Assembly: GCA_946807835.1 (NCBI GenBank)
Contig: OX327697.1
Location: forward strand, 4,851,001 to 4,915,000
DNA: 64,000 bases
Source of the DNA: Ailanthus altissimus
Lineage: Eukaryota; Streptophyta; Magnoliopsida; Sapindales; Simaroubaceae
Direction: 5' to 3'
Position 1 is the first letter of the stretch, and every line of letters starts with the position of its first letter. Positions 22,480 through 34,659 of the stretch are shown here, piece by piece. The position numbers were made by a program, and so were the translations under genes. The notes beneath the pieces were generated by a model that made no database searches, was not told the origin of the DNA, and saw only the letters and a program-made list of their open reading frames with translations.

Positions 22480-24080
22480 ATAAGGATCATCCCAATAAAA
22501 CTTTCTTACTTCAGTTAAAAATTTGCTTTTATCTTGAGCATTCCATTGAGGTGGCATTTTTCATATTACAAGAAAATTAACAATATTAGTATACCAATGC
22601 ATTGTAACAGTAGAAAATAAAAATTCATCGAGAAAAAAATCATTAATAGGTGTTATTTCTGTTGATGAATCTGGTGTGAGTCTTGATAAGGGATCTACAA
22701 CAACATTCTTAGCTCCCTTCTTATCCTTGATAGTGGTAATAAATTCTTGAAGCAATAGAATCCATCGAATCAGTCTTGGTTTTACATCCTGTTTTGACAT
22801 TAAGTACCTTACAATAGTATGGTCAGTAAATACAACAGTTAAAGAACTAATTAAGTAAGAACGAAATTTGTCTAATGCAAATATTACAGCAAGTAGTTCT
22901 TTTTCAGTTGTTATGTAATTTATTTGTGCACTGTTTAAAGTTCTACTTGCGTAATAAATTACATAGGATTTACCTTCCTTTCTTTATCCCAATACAACAC
23001 CAACAGCGTAGTCACTAGCATCACATATGAGCTCAAAAGGTAAAAACCATTCAGGAGATTGTATGATAGGAGCAGATGTTAAGAGGCCAATTAATTTTTC
23101 AAATGAATTTTGACACTCTTGAGTCTACTCAAATGATACATCTTTTGCTAAGAGGTTACAAAGAGGTTTAGATATAGCACTAAAGTTTTTTATGAATCTC
23201 CTATAGAATCCAGCATGTCCTAAAAAGGATCAAACTTTTCTGACTATTTTTTGTGGAGAAAAATGCGTAATGAGTTCGAATTTTGCCTTATCCACTTTAA
23301 TTCCTTTAGAAGACACTACATATCCCAAAATAATTCTAGAAGTAATCATGTAATGACACTTTTCCTAATTCAACACATGACTCTTTTCTTCACATTTTTT
23401 TAAGACCTTTTTTAAGTTTTCAAGACAGTTATCAAAAGAATTTTCAAACACAGTTAAATCATCCTTGAAAACTTTTAAATGATGCTCAATCATTTCACTA
23501 CAAATGCTTAACATACATCTCTGAAATGTTGCTGGGGTATTACAAAATCCAAAAGGCATTCTTTTAAAAGCAAAGGTCCTAAAGGGGCTTGTGAATGTAG
23601 TTTTTTCTTAGTCCTCTAATGCTATGGAAATTTGATAATAGCTAGAATAACCATCTAGAAAATAATAGTAAGGATGTCCTGCTACTCTTTCTATAATTTG
23701 ATCAAGGAATAGTAAAGAAAAATGGTCTTTTCTAATGGCCGAGTTCAACTTTCTATAATCTATGCACATCCTCTAACTAGACGAGACTCGAGTTGGTATT
23801 AACTCACCTTTTTCATTTTCAATGACTGTAATTCCAGATTGTTTTGGTACTACCTGAGTAGGACTAACCCATTTACTATCTGAAATAGGACAAATGATTC
23901 ATACTTTAAGTAATTTGAGAACTTCAGCTCTCACTACCTCTTTTATATGTTGATTTAATCTCCTTTGAGGTTGTTAAAAAGTTTTGGCATTATCCTCTGG
24001 GTGTATTCTATGTGTGCAAATTAAAGGATTAGTACCATTTATGTCTTTTAAAGTCCACCTAATTGCATTTTTATGCATTT
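22480..24080 (-). pseudogene. Athila reverse transcriptase and RNase H, decayed
   Basis: RT is read from VSPTQVVPKQSG, CIDYRKLNS, MPFGFCNTPATFQ and the catalytic VFKDDLTVF (the aspartates kept, the usual Met before them changed to Lys) to KVDKAKFE and GHAGFYRRFIKNFS. RNase H follows with [45 protein letters not shown] and FTDH, then VVVDPLSRL at its end (about 22,690). Stops and frameshifts split the protein into short frames. Confidence 0.9.
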
Positions 24081-24343
24081 TTAATAATTTAATCAACTTA
24101 TCTTCTTGTTCGTTTGTGAGTGTAGAAGAGATTACCACCGAGTAAGTTTGTTTCTCTCAGAGAAATGTATATTTCAATCCTTTAGGCAGAGGTTTTAACT
24201 CTAACTTTAAAATTTTGTTCTGTTTATTCTCATTTTCTCTCAATTCTTCAAACTTTGATTTTCATCCTTTATTTTCAATCACCTATGCACAGTCAAGTCA
24301 AGAACATATGTCAGAGATTTCAGGATCTAATTGTATATTTGAC

Positions 24344-24967
24344 TCAAATGAATTTATTAAACACATTTCTAAGGGATCGGTAAAACTCCCTTTTTTGAAT
24401 ATGATCCTCCATAATCGTTTCAATCATATCGCTTTCATCACTTTCATCCTCCCCTTCATATGGTTGCTTACACATATTGAAAACATTGAGCTTAAGTATC
24501 ATGTTTCCAAATGAAAGCTTCATTACACTATTTCTGCAATTAATCAAAGCGTTAGAACTTGCTAAAAATGGACGACCCAAAATAACTGGTATCGGATTAC
24601 ATCCTTTAACAGGTTCTGTGTCCAACATAATAAAATCCACAAGATTTATAAATTTATCAACTTGAACTAAAACATCTTCCACTGTTTCTCTTGCTATTTT
24701 TATTGATTTATCGGCAAGAAAAAGAGTTACAAAAGTTAATTTTAACTCACCGAGATTGAGCTGTTGATAAACTGAATATGACAGTAAATTCACACTAGCA
24801 ACAAGATCAAGTAAAACTTGTTCAATTTTATGACTTCCAATAATACATGAAATTGTAGGATAACCAGGGTTTTTATATTTCAAAGCATTATTGTTCTGAA
24901 GAATGGCACTTACTTGTTCAACAAAAATGCTTTCTTTTTCACATTCAGTTTTCATTTTTCTGTGCAT
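24344..24967 (-). pseudogene. Athila aspartic protease region
   Basis: A continuous 207-codon frame holds the retropepsin. The active site reads LLDLVASVNLL, where Athila proteases usually have DLGAS, so the Gly after the catalytic pair is Val; the Asp is kept. VEDVLVQVDKF, VDFIMLDTEPV, VILGRPFLASSNALINCR and MKLSFGNM follow in family order. This is the longest intact domain in the element, but adjoining gag and RT frames are broken. It overlaps no other real gene. Confidence 0.88.
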
Positions 24968-26770
24968 AAATCTTTCAAAAAGTTTGCATAAGAGGGAACC
25001 TGTTTAATAGCATTCAGTAAAGGAATATTAACTTTTACCTGTTTGAAGATTTTAAAATTTTCAGGATTGTAATTCATATTCTTAGTATTACGTAATGCAT
25101 GAGGAAATGGAGCTAGAGGTGAGAGATTGGTGTTTTGTTTCATTAAGTATAGGTTCAACACTTTTCTTATCCTTAGAGATTGATTCATTGCTCTCATGAG
25201 GTTCAAGAATTTCTTTTTCAACAATTTTACCACTTCGAAGAGTGATAACTACTTTAACTTAATCTATGTGTTGGCTTTCTGAACTACATACATTTGAGTT
25301 ATGTTGTCCTTTGAGGTTTGGTTGTGGTTGAGAAGCAAATTTTCCTTTCTCATGAATGTTCAGTGCAGATGCAAATTTAGCAAGAGTATCTTTCAAATTA
25401 ACAAATGTTTGCATTTTGAGAATTAACAGACTCTTGCTTTTTAATAAATGTATGCAATGTTTCTTTAAGATTTTTCCTAAGAGGTGGGACATATGGTGCA
25501 TAACCTTGATAATTTTAAAAATTTTGGTGTGGTTGGAAAGGTGGTTGTGAAGCCTGTGCTTGAGTGTTACTCCTCCAACTAAAATTTGGGTGATTTCACC
25601 ATCCAAGATTATAGTTTTGTGAATATAGATTATTATTTGACCGTTTGAACGTGTTTAGAACATTGGCTTGTTCATGGAGACATTTCCTAAATGCAGGCAA
25701 AGTTGGGCAATAATTGGTAAAGTGATTATAAGTTTCACAAATATGACACACAATTTCTTGAACAGATTTTATTTGACCACTCTTTTTCATTTCTACGGTT
25801 TCAACTTTTCTAGTAAGGGATGCTAATTTGGCTTGAAGGTCATGATCTTCCTAAGATGATAAATACCCCCACTAGATATAGTGGTTTAATTTTTGTTAGG
25901 TACCTCACAGGTACCAGTAATGTCCCAATTTTGAGCATTTTCTGCTAGTAAGTCAAGATAGTTCATTGCCTCTTCTGGGTCTTTGTCCTCAAATGTTCTA
26001 TTACACATCATTTCTACCATTTGCCTAACTTGGGGTGTTAAGCCCTTATAGAAATTTGAGACTAGTCTCCATGTTTCAAAGCTATAATGGGGACAGGTAT
26101 TAAGTAATTCTTTATACCTTTCCAAACATTGGGAAAAGGTCTCTCCTGGTTTTTGGGCAAAAGTGGTGATTTTTCTTTTGAAAGAATTTGTTCTATGGGA
26201 AGGAAAAAGCGTTTTCATGAATTATTGTTACATCTCATCCCATAAAGAAATGGATCATGCCCTAAGATTTTGTAGTCATGTTTTAGCTTTATCTTTTAAA
26301 GAAAAAGGGAAAAGCTTAAGTCGAATTGTGTTCATGCTATAATTTTGGTCATTATACGTTTTACACACTTCTTCAAATTCTCTTAGATGTAGATAAGGGT
26401 TCTCTGAATCTAAGCCATGAAAAGTGGGTAAAAGTTGGATAATGTCTGACTTAAAATTAAAAAGAGTTGCATCCGGAGAAAAAATTAAGCATGATGGTGC
26501 ACCGGTTCGTGTAGAGTTCATATAGTCTCTAAGTGTCCTAGGTCGGTTATGGTCATTATGTTGGAACTGATTGTTCCCTGGGTCTATGAGTCCCTTAATT
26601 TGATTTTCGGTCATGGTGTTAATTGGTGAAGAATGAGAAGATGAAGGAGAATCTAACAAATTATCAAAGGAAGCTCCGAAATTACCTTTCACTAAATAAT
26701 GAGAATTAGGATCTCGAAACCAACCGCTCATAAATAAAATAAAATACAATAACAATAAATAATACAAATA
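24952..26770 (-). pseudogene. Athila gag, decayed
   Basis: The capsid core is clear: RTLRDYMNSTRTGAPSC, LLPTFHGLDSENPYLHLREF, IRLKLFPFSLKDKAKT (26,276-26,767), then FPSHRTNSFKRKI, ETFSQCLERYKELLNTCPH and DPEEAMNYLDLLAENAQNWD (25,886-26,218). A knuckle-like CHICETYNHFTNYC lies at about 25,730, where the usual G before His is N. The frames are separated by a frameshift near 26,220 and stops further on. The start chosen by the annotator's eye near 26,730 is uncertain; an initiator upstream of SGWFRDP is possible. Confidence 0.88.
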
Positions 26771-26892
26771 AGAGAAAAAAATATTAAATACAAGTAAATA
26801 AAATAGGCAAAATTAAAAGTAAAATAAAGATAAATAATTAAAAGTTAGATTAGTAATGTTAGATTATATAATAAAAAGTTAATAAATAAAGA

Positions 26893-27125
26893 GTAGGAGG
26901 CTCAACCTTCCATGAAAATAAAAACAGAATAATAAATAAAGTAAAGCAAGTTAGGAAGCTCGGCCTTTCACGAAAATAAAAAATAAAAATAATAAATACA
27001 CTAAAATAAGTTAGGAGGCTTAGCCTTCTATAAAAATAAAAAGTGAATAATAAATAAAATAAAGCACGTTAGGAGGCTCAACCTTCTATGAACATAAAAT
27101 AAACAAACAAAAAACAAAAGAAATA
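26893..27125 (-). repeat. Tandem repeat of about 58-60 bases in the Athila leader
   Basis: Four units start with TTAGGAGGCTCAACCTT or a close variant near 26,893, 26,950, 27,010 and 27,070, each followed by an A-rich tract with AATAATAAATA. It lies between the primer binding site and gag, in the untranslated leader. Confidence 0.8.
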
Positions 27126-27140
27126 ATGTTAATTTCACTT

Positions 27141-27163
27141 TCTCAGCAATGGCGCCAAATAAT
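27141..27163 (-). other. Athila primer binding site
   Basis: Directly inside the 5' LTR the minus strand reads ATTATTTGGCGCCATTGCTG. TGGCGCC is complementary to the 3' end of plant tRNA-Asp, the primer used by Athila-group elements. Confidence 0.85.
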
Positions 27164-28592
27164 TGACATGTCCAGAATATAGGAGTTTATTCCCAAGTGC
27201 AGAATTGTCGAAGTAATAAATAACCCGATGAGAACGGGGTCGATCTATAGGAAAGTAGAATTAAATTACAAATTATAAACACTTTAAAGATAATTAATGC
27301 AGTATATAAGATGTTTGTAAATATTAATTTAATTAACTAATTCAAATAAAAGTTAAGGTTAGGGGGATCCACTCTTGGCATAAGAAGTAAGAATATATTT
27401 AACTCTTTTTATAATTCAATTAGAATCCTCACACAAAGGAGGTTTCAACCAGAAAATATAACAATTAAAGTTCATTATCATTTATATATTGATTAGTATT
27501 TATTTCTTTTAATTATTATACACCAAATCTTATAAATGGGTTCAATTATTTATTATACCAATATTTATATTTGTCTACAATAAATCAAGACTCCACTTTA
27601 CAAGAAAGAGTATATACACCAAATCTTGTAAATGGTTTCAAGAATTTATTGTGACAAGTATAAAGTTTGTCAATAATAAATCAAGAATCACCATTTTAGA
27701 AGAAAATGTATTAATTCTACAAACAAAATAAATACATTATATATAAATTTGCATAACTTAAGAATGAAGTATTAAATTCATGAATAAGTGTTAAACATAT
27801 CTTATTACCTTGTTAAGAGTTTCACCCTTTCACCTTAGCATAAAGAAAATTATTTGGAAACAATAAAACTAAAGAAAAAGAAAGGAAATGGAAGAAGAAA
27901 TAACATGACTTTATAATAAACAAGAGAAATAATATTATAAAGAGATAATACAAAGGACAAGTATTTTGAACTAAATTCTAACGTTCTAATACATGCTTTA
28001 AACATAAACAAGCTACCTATTTATAGAAAAATATGGATAAATCGAGATAAATTAGGAGGGAATCACTTGGATGATGAAAGTCAAGAATGGTGGCAAAATA
28101 ATTTGAATTGATTATCACTAAGGCACCCACTTAATTATCCAATTTAGAATTGATGTATTCGAATTAGTTGTCACTCAAAACATCAAAGTTGTAGATAAGT
28201 CTCTTATATTTCCAAATTGAGTTGTCTCATACATATTAGATACGTATTACTATAGTTATGAGCCAAATACTGATGACTGTTCAAACTTGGCTCATACTAC
28301 AGATTAGTTCTATTCTAAGACATTTTTAATCCTCTAAACACTCGAATTTCAAATACTTTGTAAAACACAATATGTTATCCCATTGAGTTAGATCTTCACG
28401 GGATCAAGAATTATTCTAATTGGATTTTTAGGTAGAAAGTTATGCCTATTTTATTGAATCTATCACAAAATAGTTAAAAGATAATTAAGTACAATATTGT
28501 AAACATACTTAAGTTAAGAAAATTAAATATACTAGTAATACAAAACAATGATGTAAAACTTTTATAAAATGTATAATTTCAAGTGTTCATCA
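27164..28592 (-). repeat. 5' LTR of the Athila element (1,429 bp)
   Basis: It runs from TGACATGTCC to GTTCATCA on the plus strand and pairs with 16,761-18,190 over its full length. Point differences outnumber gaps. Confidence 0.93.
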
Positions 28593-28757
28593 CTCTCCTT
28601 AAGTGTATCACACAAAAAATTGCCTTTTTAATACATGCATCAAGTTATGATATGATTGAGACAAATATAAAATTAAATACATGCATTACAATATTTCATA
28701 ATTTTTTAATACTAAATGTCTCTTATATATCTTGATGTTGATACCTATAAAATAAAA

Positions 28758-29700
28758 TCAAGTTATGTATAAAGGTATCCAATATGTTTTTAGGTCCTCC
28801 AATATTAGTAATTGTTTCTTTTGAAATTCAAATTTGTTTTCTTCCAAATTTTCTAATAGCATAATTAAAAACTTTATGTCCATTTTTATTACAATAATAA
28901 TAAAGAGAAAAATTATCATATTTAAGGAGGATTTAGCAAAGTAGGATTTAAAAAAGTTTTGTTTTAGAATTGGTTTGTATATCAAATTACATTTGTCAAA
29001 ACCGCGTGTTTTAACATAAGTCATCTCATCGAAATTCTTTTGTCTATTCGTAAATTTGAAAATAATTTCATTCTAATCATTAGTTTTTTTTCATAAGATT
29101 TTCTTTTTCATCTTTTAAATTTTGATTTTCTTTTTGTAATTTATCTATTTTTAATTTTAGATCTTTAATTTCTTCTTGCAACAAATTCTTTTCTTTATGC
29201 AATTTCTCTTTCAAAATTTGATAGTCTTTTTGTAAATCATCATTTTCCAATTTTAGACTTTTAATTTTTTCTTGCAACAATTTTTTTTTTATTGTTTTTG
29301 TTTCTTCAATAAATTATAAATAAAACTCTTCAATAGAAGGTTCATAATCACTTACATTACTATAGGATTTGTTATCGTTGATAGTCATAAGTACAAGATT
29401 GGTTGTTCTTCTTCATTATCTTCTGACGAATAATCATCTCATGTTGAAGTTGATGCCATCATTACTTTCTTCTTCTTAGCTTCATTTTTCTCATATAGTG
29501 CTTCTAATGTACTCCAAATTTCATGTGCATAATTGTAATTGCAAATTTTATTGAATACACTTTATCTAATGCATAAAATAAATGGTTCATGACTTTTGCA
29601 TTTAAAGAAGCATTTCTAAAATCCATTTTATTCCACTCATTTTTTAGTTTGGGAATAAGCCAGCATTTTTTATTAGTTTTCATGGGCACATGAGGATCGT
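28758..29700 (-). pseudogene. gag of the gag-only copia element, decayed
   Basis: Three parts are readable on the minus strand. A UBN2-type capsid segment reads LIPKLKNEWNKMDFRNASL and NHLFYALDK (29,504-29,689). A coiled coil of repeated LKLENDDLQK and LQEEIKDLKL phrases follows (29,080-29,280). Then a zinc knuckle YYYCNKNGHKVFNY lies at about 28,855-28,915, where the first and last Cys of C-x2-C-x4-H-x4-C are Tyr, and KTYWIP comes near the end. This layout is that of large plant copia gags. Both Cys losses fit TGT or TGC to TAT or TAC changes. Confidence 0.75.
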
Positions 29701-29888
29701 TTTGAACAATAATTCAAAGATCATAATTGAAGGCTTGCAAATAAGTTCTCATCCTAATTTTTCAATAGTTATAGTCATTTTCGTCAAAAAAATGAAGGTT
29801 TATTAGTGGATTAACCTTTATATATACTAGGTCCATTAATGGTTGCCATAGATGACTATAAAACCATTAAGTCTTTTCTAGAGTACGA

Positions 29889-29902
29889 GGCTCTAATACC
29901 AA
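29889..29902 (-). other. Copia primer binding site
   Basis: The minus strand reads ATTGGTATTAGAGCC beside the 5' LTR, one base away from the usual tRNA-iMet complement TGGTATCAGAGC core. Confidence 0.8.
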
Positions 29903-30498
29903 TTAAAAATTCTAGATGTGTAACCTAAGTGGGGATGAATTGGGTATTAAAAAATAAAGCACTTACTAATAATATAAATAAATTAAAGCACGGGTAAATG
30001 CAATAAATAAAAGAGTAGGGAAATTGAAAGCTAACATCAGATTTTTACGTGATTCAGCATTTATCCCAGCTTACGTTCATGCCTTAAAGCTAACCATGCT
30101 TGAGGATTCCACTAGTTCGGTCTATCTTTCAAGACCCTTTGATTAACTTTTCAGGTGTTAATCAAATCTTAACAAATTGCAAGTACTAATCACACCACCC
30201 TGATTAGTTTTTCAAGTACTAATAAAACCCTTACAGTATATTGGTTTTATCAAATACTAACTAGACATTTACGAAGATTGATTTTGGGTTTAATCAAACC
30301 CTTGCAATTTAAACTTTTTAAAGAGTAGATAGAATAATTTTAAGACAAATATGGATATTTCTTTTCTTTTCAAATGATATGAAGATCATAAACTACTTCC
30401 TTTTTTTGAAACTTTTAAAACTTTGCACTTTAGTTTATAAACAATGTTTTCTCTATTGTTTGGAATCATCAAAATCTTTAAAGTTGTCTAGGCCAACA
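29903..30498 (-). repeat. 5' LTR of the gag-only copia element (596 bp)
   Basis: It starts TTAAAAATTC (TG mutated to TT) and ends GGCCAACA on the plus strand, followed by the CTCTA target. It is about 240 bases shorter than its partner because of one internal deletion near 30,395. Confidence 0.88.
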
Positions 30499-30503
30499 CT
30501 CTA

Positions 30504-30643
30504 TCATTACATAGCTTTTCTATAATCTTCACCGTGGCCCTATTGTTGGTGATAGAAATTATATTAGTATAATGAGGGAGAAATGTATAGGATTTGGAAA
30601 AAAATTATAGTTAGTCAACCTTAACACTTTCTTCTTAGCTCTC
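30504..30643 (-). pseudogene. MuDR-type transposase relic, short middle piece
   Basis: The minus strand reads NNRATVKIIEKL then, across the copia insertion site, GTYFKRIF. This fits the NPG-TVKL...F-R-Y segment upstream of the DGC catalytic block in plant MULE transposases. It is bounded by element C on the right and the copia element on the left. Confidence 0.7.
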
Positions 30644-30648
30644 TATAC

Positions 30649-32756
30649 TGTTAAAATTTGTGCTTACATGCTATCTCTTTTATGTATGAATATTTATTTA
30701 ATATTTATACTATTATTATTTCATTAAATCGCTAATTATATTTTAAATATAGTAAGATACTTGTAACATTTTAGATATTGTATGATCTAAAAGAGTTCAG
30801 ATTTGGTCTAAAGAAGTTCAGATTAGCGCTAAGAATTAGCAATGTTGAGAGTTATAAATTCTAAGAGTTAGCACTAATAAGAGTTAGAAGGTTATAAGAG
30901 CCAGCGAAATCTAAAGAGTTAGAGCCTTATCTGAAATAGGATAAAAACCTGAGAATATATTAGTAATGACATAATTGTAAAGAGTTACAAATGGTGCTAG
31001 AAAATGTTATTATGCAATATGTTCTCAAATACTATATTTTTGATTTATCTTCGCTAATGCAGGTCTGTCAGTGAAAGCCTTATTAAATATATATAGATTA
31101 GTGTATATCTATATCTAGATGGTTAGTCTTTGCAGACAATAAGTTCAGTGGAAGCTCGTAGAGAGATACAGGTATTCAGTAAGGACTGGGTATTGAACAG
31201 ACTCATTAAGACCTCTAATAGACATTCTATAAAGCCGTCAATGGAGAATGTTTTGAGTTAAGTAGTATTTGTGACCTTTAACTCGAGTGCCATTGCGGGC
31301 TTGTATGTGATCCATCATACTTTTGTTTCACACATGTCAGAAACCTTTCATATTCTTGCCACTAGGTGTCGCTGGGTATGGTCTGACGCTCATAGAGTTT
31401 GGTGTGAGTAAATATGAGATCCATCAGCTCATTTTGGTGAGTAAGATATTATGATGCTCTAAGATTGTATTTTAGAAAGTCTTATGGCCATAAGCAGTAA
31501 TACCCAGAAAAAGAGTTTTACTTTGGGGATAAATAATATCACAAAAGTATTTGCGGATATTATTTATTAAAATACAAATCTGGAGATAATTTTACAGTCG
31601 AGCATATGGAGATTTGAAGGAGTTGATCTATATCTCTACTCTACTTGGATATAAATGATAGAGGTATTATACGGATATGTTATAACTTTAACTTGTATGG
31701 TCTAACGCATCACTTTATAATATCGCAACGTGTGTGTAAGGCATAGTTCATAGATGTATAGAGGAGTTCTATATGACAAACTGGGAATGAACCTGGAGAG
31801 TCTCACAAAATAAAGTATACTCGTTGTACATTGGGGCAGTATTTTTGGATTGAACAGTTCCATTCTAGAAATTTTAGCAAACCAAAAATATATTTCAAGG
31901 CCCCTCAGGTTGTGTACTTGTCTAGACTTAAATGTTAAGTACATCACTTAATTAGTTAACAAGAGTTGTTAACTAATAAGATGTTGACAAGTGTCACGAT
32001 TTTAATCTATGAATTATTTTACCATGAATTTACCCGTTAACCTTATTAGTAAAATTAAATAAGGTAAAATTAATTATTCAAATATATTTTTTTAAATAAT
32101 TGAATAAATATTATTTAAATGAATAATATATATATTTGTTTGTTATTTTAATTTGATGAAAAACATATACCTAATTTAATGTAATCTTTGGTCGGCCATA
32201 TATTCCAATTGAAAAGTTAATGGTGTATTGTTTTGGACCATTGAAAAATTGCCACTAAAATTAGTTGGCCACTTGATCAATAATGGAAAAGAACTTATAA
32301 AGTGCTTAGAGCACTAAAATGAAAAAAAATTCAGTTTTTTTGTTACCTAAGGGAATGAAATGATATCAATTAGAAATGAATTGAATTAACAAAGAGAGTT
32401 TTGTTTTGAAAAGCTATTATTCAAAGCAAAGGGTTGTGAGAAGAAATAGAGAGAAACAAAAACTAATTCATCTTATTTTTCTTTTAAGAAATAAAAATTT
32501 GGTTGCTACCATACTAGATTCATAATTTTATTGGATTGTTGTGAACTAGTATTGTACAAGAATTCACTTCAAAGTGAGCTCAAGGTTTAGAGCTTGAAAT
32601 TATCCAAAAATTTGAAATCTTCACCAAATTTCTTCATAGGTAAGTATTTGTAATCTTAAGCTATTAATGATTTAGATTACATATGTATATAATACATGTA
32701 TTTAATTTTTTCAACATATACACAATCATATACATACATCTCAAAACACGTTAACA
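30649..32756 (-). mobile_element. Element C: 2,108-bp TG...CA insertion with TATAC duplication
   Basis: On the plus strand it starts TGTTAAAATTTG and ends GTTAACA, flanked by TATAC at 30,644-30,648 and 32,757-32,761. It is collinear with element B in reverse orientation over its whole length and nearly the same size. Removing it with one TATAC rejoins the MULE frame as KSMYRELRRK. Non-coding. Probably a solo LTR; the 5-bp duplication and TG/CA ends support an LTR-type integration. Confidence 0.85.
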
Positions 32757-32761
32757 TATAC

Positions 32762-34014
32762 ATACTTTTTCTTGTAGTGGATGTGCCAAACCCTTTATGC
32801 AGCTTAGCAGCCATGGTAAATGAGCTGATTAAAAGGTCATTGTTAATGCTCTGAAATAATTGTGCCACCCATATGCTGGTAATTTTAGGGTTCTTGTAAA
32901 CTTTCAAATAGGTATGATCATTCTTTAAACTTTTCATTTTGAAACTTTTCTTGTCTATTAAGACTAAAGTATGAATTCTACATTCACAATTTCTCAATGA
33001 ACACTTTGCAAACCTCTAAGGTTATCATTGTTTATTCTATATAGAACTACACCTTCTTGGATTTCATGATCTTTCAATGTATTTATAAACTCCTTTACAC
33101 TTATAAACATTTGATCAATTTTGAAATACACCTCCTTATCACTTACTCTCCTGTAAATTTTAATCCCTAATCTCTAGCCATCATATCTACCACATTTTCT
33201 TATTCTTCATCACTATTAAGGACTATTACATCATTAACACTTCCACAGTCAGACAATTGATTATCTTTCATAACATCCTAGTTATTACTAAGTTGAATGA
33301 TAAAGTCTCCATCAATTTCACTGCTATTATCTAATACATCTCCAATATCATCATTTGTTCAGTCAATGGAGTCTTCACTAAAAGCATCATCAATTGACAA
33401 GTTTATAGCATTATAAACTTATAGGTTTGCATCAATATCATCTAATAGGTTTCAAAAATCACCATTTGACAGGTTTGTATTTGTAATGGCTTGTTCATGT
33501 TTTGTACGATTAGTTCTCTTTTGCTAGGATAGTTTTGTTGCTAGGGTTGTGTGAGGTTAGTTCTGTTGATTGTCATTAGTGGGGCTAATTATGTTTTCAA
33601 GGGTTGGTTCTGCTGTAGAGGTGTTTGGGGATTGTTATGCGATTTTTGGTAAATGGGGCTAGTTCTATTGGTGTTGTTGTTTAGGGATATTTATGCCGCT
33701 TTTGGAGAATAGGGTTGGTTCAGTTTTCAAGAAATAGTTTTATTTTAAATTTATGACTTTCTCCCTTTTCTCTTTGTAATAAAATTTAATAATTCTATGT
33801 TCGATGTAATCTTAACCTTTGTACCAGACTATAACACAAATCTAGTGAAATTAAACCTCTTATCATCATACTTGTTTCTTTGAAATGTTGTCTTTATCAA
33901 ATCATTGATTAGACCTATCCAACTGATATAATTTATGTTACAATTATAAATATTCACTTTCATCTCACATAAATCAACTTTAATATGTTACTCTCCTATC
34001 TGCGTGAAATACAT
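32762..34014 (-). pseudogene. MuDR-type transposase relic, N-terminal part
   Basis: From an ATG at 34,014 (MYFTQIGE) the minus strand gives an N-terminal domain with WIGLINDLIKTTF (about 33,920), a long acidic region rich in DD and SD (about 33,170-33,470), and a MuDR DNA-binding type block: CECRIHTLVLIDKKSFKMK, HTYLKVYKNPKITSIWVA and MAAKLHKGFG (32,677-32,997). Stops such as FVL*SGTK break it. It is interrupted by element C and continues at 30,643. Confidence 0.78.
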
Positions 34015-34659
34015 AACACCAAATATTAATCCCACAACAAAAAATTTTTGTCATAAAATAACCAATTTAATTCGTTATTCACAAAATTATCAAAATAAAA
34101 AAAACCTAATTTTATACCACATTAACACCATGTTTAGAATAGAATAAAGACAAATTAACCTAATTCATATGCATTTTCAAACCACAATGATCAACCAAAT
34201 ACATGATTTATACCCATGCTAACATTAACACCAATTTATGAACTCTATTAACACCATCTTTAGATTAACTAAATATTCAATTTATGCCCACTTCAAAACC
34301 ATAATGAACCCCATTTTTATCCCCCTATTCTCGCTATTTTTATACTAAAATAAACCCAATTCATCCATTTTGAAATTACAATAAAACTCTTATAAATCTC
34401 TTGTTTTCACCATTTTCACACTCAACTAAACCCATTTCAAAACCACATTAAAACTCTTTTCACTCCCTTGTTTACACCATCTACAACCAACTTTCTCCCT
34501 TGGTAAAATGGGTTTTTCTTTTCACGTACTCAATGTATTGTTTTTATTCTTTGGTAGACAAAAAGATGCCTACTGTTGTAACTTTTGAAATTGGCTCCAA
34601 TTTATACTAACCTACTCTAGACCTTGATTTTGACTTGTCCCATCTCCATTAAAATAATC

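Larger units (their letters stand above)
16761..28592 (-). mobile_element. Athila-type Ty3/gypsy element carrying a LOG pseudogene
   Basis: Two LTRs, 16,761-18,190 and 27,164-28,592, begin TGACA and end TTCATCA on the plus strand and differ at 5 of the first 100 aligned bases. The primer binding site reads TTTGGCGCCATTGCTG on the minus strand, the tRNA-Asp type used by Athila elements. gag, protease, RT, RNase H and integrase follow leftwards, all broken by stops and frameshifts. Between integrase and 3' LTR lie 3.1 kb holding an unidentified ORF and a LOG pseudogene. The flanks CTTCC and CTCTC are only an imperfect target duplication. The element sits inside the gag-only copia element. Confidence 0.92.
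15613..30498 (-). mobile_element. Gag-only Ty1/copia element, host of the nested Athila element
   Basis: LTRs lie at 15,613-16,450 and 29,903-30,498, flanked by a perfect CTCTA duplication (15,608-15,612 and 30,499-30,503). The minus-strand primer binding site next to the right LTR reads TTGGTATTAGAGCC, close to the initiator tRNA-Met complement used by plant copia elements. Only gag remains (28.76-29.7 kb). The other internal piece (16,451-16,760) carries the polypurine-type run AAAAAGGGGGAGAT next to the left LTR. There is no protease, integrase or RT, so it moved, if at all, with help from other elements. Confidence 0.9.
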
